Of a stretch of DNA of 18,280 bases, positions 15,891 to 18,280 are shown piece by piece. Position 1 is the stretch's first letter. The number at the start of each line of letters is the position of its first letter. Origin of the DNA: Fimbriimonadaceae bacterium (GTDB lineage: Bacteria > Armatimonadota > Fimbriimonadia > Fimbriimonadales > Fimbriimonadaceae); contig JADLGZ010000040.1 of the NCBI GenBank assembly GCA_020849075.1, positions 1 to 18,280 on the forward strand, given 5' to 3'. The notes under the pieces are model-generated. The model had not been told where the DNA came from, made no database searches, and saw only the letters and a program-made list of their open reading frames with translations. A program made the translations under genes and the position numbers.

Positions 15891-15904
15891 GGCAGCAAGC
15901 TGCC
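15891..15904. repeat. Palindrome in GC-rich repeat upstream of the hypothetical gene
   Basis: GGCAGC, AA, GCTGCC form a perfect 6-bp hairpin, extendable to a one-base-offset GC flank. The surrounding 15800-15920 is GC-rich and lacks coding character on either strand. It reads as an intergenic repeat element rather than the 5' part of the neighbouring gene. Confidence 0.45.
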
Positions 15905-15965
15905 CGCACTCCAAAATAGATGACGCGATTGGGGGATGGGCAGCACGATCCAACGGATCGAACAA

Positions 15966-16115
15966 GGTAGCCAGGGTGTCGAAGACCCCTGGTCACGCGC
16001 ACAATTCGTACCGACCCAGAGGGTCGTAGAGGTTCTGCGACCCGTTGGGTCGTTGTTTCGCGCCCCGTCCAGGGGTCTGCGACGCCCTGGCTACCCTCTA
16101 CAACCCGTTGGGTTG
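15966..16115. repeat. REP-like element: 27-bp inverted repeat enclosing two hairpins, plus a third hairpin
   Basis: Arms at 15966-15992 and 16069-16095 are inverted copies matching at 25 of 27 positions; the outer ends are GGTAGCC and GGCTACC. Each arm is itself a weak hairpin (CCAGGG...CCCTGG). Between the arms lie two perfect 6-bp stems with 3-base loops, 16012-16026 (CGACCC/GGGTCG, loop AGA) and 16038-16052 (same stem, loop GTT). Just outside lies a third, 16101-16115 (CAACCC/GGGTTG, loop GTT). This nested structure resembles repetitive extragenic palindromes or a small non-autonomous element. No transposase is present. The stretch 16116-16195 beyond it shows no gene. Confidence 0.75.
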
Positions 16116-16195
16116 GGTGTCCGGCGAGGGTCTAACGCGGGCGTTTCTTCCCATCCAAGCTTGTGAGGGGAGGCGTGGGCGACAAGTCTGAGAGG

Positions 16196-16360
16196 ATTTC
16201 ACTCGAGTCTGAAGACTTCCAGCTATAGCGAAATGTCTTCGGACTGCAGTAAAACGCCTTCAGACTATAGTAGGAAGCCTTCGGACTGCAGTGAAATGCC
16301 TTCGGACTGCAGTGAAATCATCTCCGACTGTAGTGAAATGACCTGCGACTGCAGTAAATG
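16196..16360. repeat. Array of eight palindromic 21-bp units, strictly phased
   Basis: Seven direct units occupy 16214-16360, each exactly 21 bp: an 8-bp left flank like GCCTTCGG, an 8-bp core, and a 5-bp right flank like GAAAT. An eighth unit at 16196-16216 is in the opposite orientation, yet its core lies exactly 21 bp before the next one. Cores start at 16201, 16222, 16243, 16264, 16285, 16306, 16327 and 16348. They read ACTCGAGT, GCTATAGC, ACTGCAGT, ACTATAGT, ACTGCAGT, ACTGCAGT, ACTGTAGT, ACTGCAGT. All but the seventh are perfect dyads despite sequence changes. A further degenerate unit may lie at about 16180-16195. The spacing equals two DNA helical turns. The array ends 96 bases before the fibronectin-III gene. 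Confidence 0.85.
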
Positions 16361-16391
16361 GTCAACAATTCGGCGAAAAATACCGGGATAA
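16233..16391 (+). CDS. Possible 52-residue repeat peptide read through the 21-bp array
   Basis: One frame through the array is open from an ATG at 16233 to a TAA at 16389-16391. Because each unit is 21 bp, the peptide has a seven-residue repeat: SSDCSKT, PSDYSRK, PSDCSEM, PSDCSEI and so on, ending in a basic tail KWSTIRRKIPG. Some differences between units are synonymous in this frame (TCG/TCA/TCC for Ser, TGC/TGT for Cys). There is no ribosome binding site before the ATG and no signal peptide. The open frame may be a by-product of the repeat length, so I treat it as unlikely but worth recording. Confidence 0.2.
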   Translation: MSSDCSKTPSDYSRKPSDCSEMPSDCSEIISDCSEMTCDCSKWSTIRRKIPG

Positions 16392-16423
16392 ATCGTCCTC
16401 GCGTGCGGAATGACACCTGCAAC

Positions 16424-16446
16424 GACCCCGTAAAAGGGTCAGAGGA
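16424..16446 (+). promoter_or_regulatory. Hairpin and ribosome binding site of the fibronectin-III gene
   Basis: AGAGGA (16441-16446) lies ten bases before the ATG at 16457 and decides that start over the earlier in-frame ATG at 16358, which overlaps the repeat array. It is directly preceded by a 5-bp stem GACCC/GGGTC (16424-16428 and 16436-16440, loop of seven). Whether this hairpin affects translation is not known. Confidence 0.5.
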
Positions 16447-16456
16447 TTACAAAACA

Positions 16457-17095
16457 ATGTACATCACTGAAATGAAGAGCGACGTAACGTTGCAGAATGA
16501 ACTCGCGAATTTTCTCGCGCAGACCACCGCAAATGCGACCGAGCTAGGCGTTACGCCCGCAGAGGTCGATTTGTTGACCGACAACATCGCCGCCTTCGAG
16601 GCCGGGATGAGCAGTGTCGTCGCGACAAAGGCCGCCGCCAAGGCCGCCGTGACCGCGAAGAACGAAGCCGCCGCGACTTTACGGGCTCAGATCGCTTCCT
16701 TCGCTCAGACTTGGCGCGCCAACCAAGCGGTGAAGAACAGCACCCTGGCCGATGTGAACGTGCCGCCGCACGCTACGGGTGGTTCGACCACGCCGGCGAC
16801 TCAGCCAACCGACTTGAATTTCACTCTGCCAACCGAGACAACGGTCTTGCTCAAGTGGAGCCGAAACGGCAATAAGCAGGGTACGGTTTTCAATGTGCAA
16901 ACGTCGCCGACCGGCACGGGCAATTGGACGGTTTCGAAGATCACGACCGCGACCAAGGCGACCTTTACCGGCACGCCCGGCACGCCGATCTACTTCCGCG
17001 TGATCGCGATTCGCGGCCAGTCCACCTCTGCGCCGAGCAACATGACCGTGGTTTGGCTGAATGAAGAGGCCGTGGAGCTTTTCGAAGCAGCGTAA
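16457..17095 (+). CDS. Helical-bundle plus fibronectin type III domain protein
   Basis: The 212-residue protein has an alanine-rich helical N-terminal half (about 5-95: NELANFLAQTTANATELGVT..EVDLLTDN, AGMSSVVATKAAAKAAVTAK, AAATLRAQIASFAQTWRANQ), a short Pro/Thr linker (HATGGSTTPATQPTDL), and a C-terminal fibronectin-III-like domain (about 118-205) with LLKWSRNGNK, FNVQTSPTGTGNWT, GTPIYFRVIAIRGQSTSAPSN and a closing TVVWLNEE. This two-part build, including the LG-T-P/A-EV motif and the helical AAAKAAVTAK stretch, resembles a widespread but uncharacterised family that I recall from several bacterial phyla. There is no signal peptide or membrane segment, so export, if any, needs a non-classical route. 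The gene is alone, follows the palindromic array, and ends at a strong terminator. Its binding partner is unknown. Confidence 0.85.
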   Translation: MYITEMKSDVTLQNELANFLAQTTANATELGVTPAEVDLLTDNIAAFEAGMSSVVATKAAAKAAVTAKNEAAATLRAQIASFAQTWRANQAVKNSTLADVNVPPHATGGSTTPATQPTDLNFTLPTETTVLLKWSRNGNKQGTVFNVQTSPTGTGNWTVSKITTATKATFTGTPGTPIYFRVIAIRGQSTSAPSNMTVVWLNEEAVELFEAA

Positions 17096-17123
17096 GAGAT
17101 TTCTCTCCAAGGGGTCGAGAATT

Positions 17124-17149
17124 GGGCGGGCTTCGGCTCGCCCTTTCTT
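17124..17149 (+). terminator. Intrinsic terminator after the fibronectin-III gene
   Basis: GGGCGGGC, loop TTCG, GCTCGCCC (8-bp stem with one G-T wobble) followed by TTTCTTG, 28 bases after the stop codon. This is the clearest rho-independent terminator in the window. It lies just before the 3' end of the convergent PEP-CTERM gene at 17153 and can also act, less strongly, in the opposite direction. Confidence 0.8.
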
Positions 17150-17152
17150 GTA

Positions 17153-18105
17153 TTACTTAACGTTTTTCTTTCGCCTTCGCAACAGAGCAGCGACACCGGC
17201 GCCGAGAGCGATCATGGTGCCCGGCTCGGGGGCGACAACCATACCCATGCTGGTCGTGCTTCCGGTGGCTTGGGAGTTGAAGTTCTCGGTCCAATTGTTG
17301 ATTAGGCCAATTGATGAACCGCCAACATAATGCCGAAAGCGGGTTGTGGTTTCGGTTGTCGCATCCGGGGCGACAACGTAAAAGCCGAGATGGCTGGGCG
17401 CGAGAAAGCCGGCATAGTTAGTTGAGACGCTCGCCAAGTTTAATGAAGTTGATTCTAGAGTTGAGCCAAACTGATCCACACTCTTGACGAGACGAGCGTT
17501 TGAGAAGCCGTCGTGGTCCTTACCAACATTCGAACCCAGGTTTCTCCGTTTTCATCTATCGAGACAATGGCAGAGGAATTTGCTGCTCTGGTGATGCCGA
17601 GCCCAAGATTTGAACTAGAAACGCTGCCTCCGGACGGGCTTATTCGCATAGAGAAAAGCGATCCGCTGATGACCCCAAAGCCCGCATAGTAACCCGATGC
17701 CAACTTGACGAGAGCGAGAGGGGCGACCGAACCCGCAATCGTCGTGGTGCTGTTTGCCCCACTGGACAGATTATTGAGATGCATGGTCTGCCCGACAAAG
17801 GAGAGGACGGTTTGACTATCGTGAGACATGCCCGCCGGGCTGCTTCCGGTTGCCAGAGAAGTACCGATGCCCGTGTACATGTTATAGCGGACGTTCTGGC
17901 CGTTGGTTCGGACGAGCCCATACTGCCCGCCTCCGTAAGCAACCGAACTCACTAAATCTGAGGGAATGCCGCCAAGCTGAACACGATTGATGGGATCGTA
18001 CCGAATGATGCGATCCTCGGACGAACTTGGGATATACATCAACTCGAAACTGGCCTTCGCCGAGGCGACACACACAACAATTAGACCGGCGAACAATGAC
18101 CGCAT
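17153..18105 (-). pseudogene. PEP-CTERM sorted secreted protein, interrupted by a frameshift
   Basis: The gene starts at 18105 with a signal peptide (MRSLFAGLIVVCVASAKASF). The first 205 residues include repeated Gly/Ser-rich beta segments (RIIRYDPINRVQLGGIPSDL, YGLVRTNGQNVRYNMYTG) that look propeller-like. The frame then breaks and stops at 17455. A second frame (17153 to about 17485) carries the rest, ending in the PEP-CTERM sorting signal: PEPGT, the hydrophobic segment MIALGAGVAALL, and RRRKK. At 17486-17495 the sequence GACGAGACGA is a tandem 5-bp duplication. Removing one copy joins the frames exactly as ...SQTLV-KSVDQFGST... and gives a 315-residue protein. PEP-CTERM proteins are exported and processed by an exosortase, which is not in this window. 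As written the product would lack its sorting tail. Confidence 0.82.
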
Positions 18106-18114
18106 GATGACAAT

Positions 18115-18120
18115 AGTTTA
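18115..18120 (-). promoter_or_regulatory. Probable -10 box for the PEP-CTERM gene
   Basis: TAAACT on the minus strand, followed by ATTGTCATC and the ATG at 18105, so the leader would be about two bases. TAAACT also precedes yajQ and serA. A firm -35 box was not identified; TTTCGC (18145-18140) is at a long 19-bp spacing. Confidence 0.4.
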
Positions 18121-18156
18121 CGACAGGTTTGTCGCACTCGCGAAACTTTTATCTCT

Positions 18157-18162
18157 TATACT
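18157..18162 (+). promoter_or_regulatory. Probable -10 box for the GDSL esterase gene, predicted leaderless
   Basis: TATACT (five of six to TATAAT) followed by six bases (ATTGGC) and the GTG at 18169. The arrangement, including the ATTGG after the box, is the same as at 2369-2381. No Shine-Dalgarno sequence is present and no good -35 box is seen. Confidence 0.5.
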
Positions 18163-18168
18163 ATTGGC

Positions 18169-18280
18169 GTGAGATCAGTCTTGCTCCTCTCAGCCTTGCT
18201 ATCACAGATCGCATTCGCCTACGACAAGGTGATCGTGTTCGGCGATTCGCTGAGCGATATGGGCAATGTGGACGACGGCA
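18169..18280 (+). CDS. GDSL-family (SGNH) esterase/lipase, N-terminal fragment
   Basis: Only the first 37 codons lie in the window. A GTG start is followed by a signal peptide (RSVLLLSALLSQIAFA) and then YDKVIVFGDSLSDMGN, block I of GDSL/SGNH hydrolases with the nucleophile Ser27 in GDS. The FGDSLSD.GN form is that of secreted lipase/acylhydrolases and autotransporter-type esterases, which cleave ester bonds outside the cytoplasm. The remaining catalytic Asp/His and any C-terminal sorting signal are beyond the right edge. It is divergent from the PEP-CTERM gene, with a 63-base shared promoter region, and may encode another exosortase substrate, though that cannot be seen. Confidence 0.82.
   Translation, partial: MRSVLLLSALLSQIAFAYDKVIVFGDSLSDMGNVDDG

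Noticed and set aside
15800..15946. N-terminal 49-residue extension of the hypothetical protein to an ATG at 15946
   Set aside because: The stretch is encoded by GC-rich palindromic DNA and its Trp/Arg-rich composition differs from the rest of the protein; the start at 15799 is more plausible.
16196..16360. CRISPR array
   Set aside because: The units are contiguous 21-mers without unique spacers, and no cas gene is nearby.

Overview
This window looks like chromosomal DNA of a free-living, Gram-negative-type bacterium, most probably of the Armatimonadota (Fimbriimonadia-like). The basis is the mixture of secreted proteins ending in dockerin-type calcium repeats, a PEP-CTERM protein, a DUF4127 protein, an RsuA/RluB enzyme with a long basic tail, and several genes that appear to be transcribed without a leader. 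Planctomycetota is the main alternative; the assignment is inference and no marker RNA is present.

Layout. 1-3487 is a cluster of three secreted or surface proteins: a minus-strand beta-propeller-like protein whose frame is broken at a run of ten C's and which runs off the left edge, then two tandem plus-strand paralogues. All three share a C-terminal beta-sandwich plus dockerin module. 3531-5667 holds plus-strand housekeeping genes: yajQ, plsY and a prohibitin-like SPFH membrane protein. 5633-9361 is a tight minus-strand operon, scpA-scpB-dacA-rluB-like (chromosome condensation, peptidoglycan trimming, rRNA pseudouridylation). Divergent to it, 9465-12693 is a translationally coupled operon DUF4127-ruvA-ruvB. 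12690-13972 (minus) is a coupled pair: a stand-alone MshEN/GspE-N domain protein and a FlhG/MinD-like ATPase. 14039-15241 is serA.

15242-17150 is the accessory part. It holds an unrecognised helical protein (15278-15799), a palindrome-rich intergenic stretch with a 27-bp inverted repeat (15966-16115), an array of eight palindromic sites spaced exactly 21 bp apart (16196-16360), and a helical plus fibronectin-III protein followed by a clear terminator. 17153-18105 is a PEP-CTERM protein gene broken by what looks like a 5-bp duplication. At the right edge a GDSL-family esterase gene begins, facing away from it.

The most unusual item is the 21-bp array. Seven of eight cores are perfect 8-bp dyads, yet they have four different sequences, so the symmetry rather than the sequence seems conserved. 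One unit is inverted while the 21-bp phase is kept. Two interrupted secreted-protein genes in one window are also notable. They may reflect phase variation, gene decay or assembly error.
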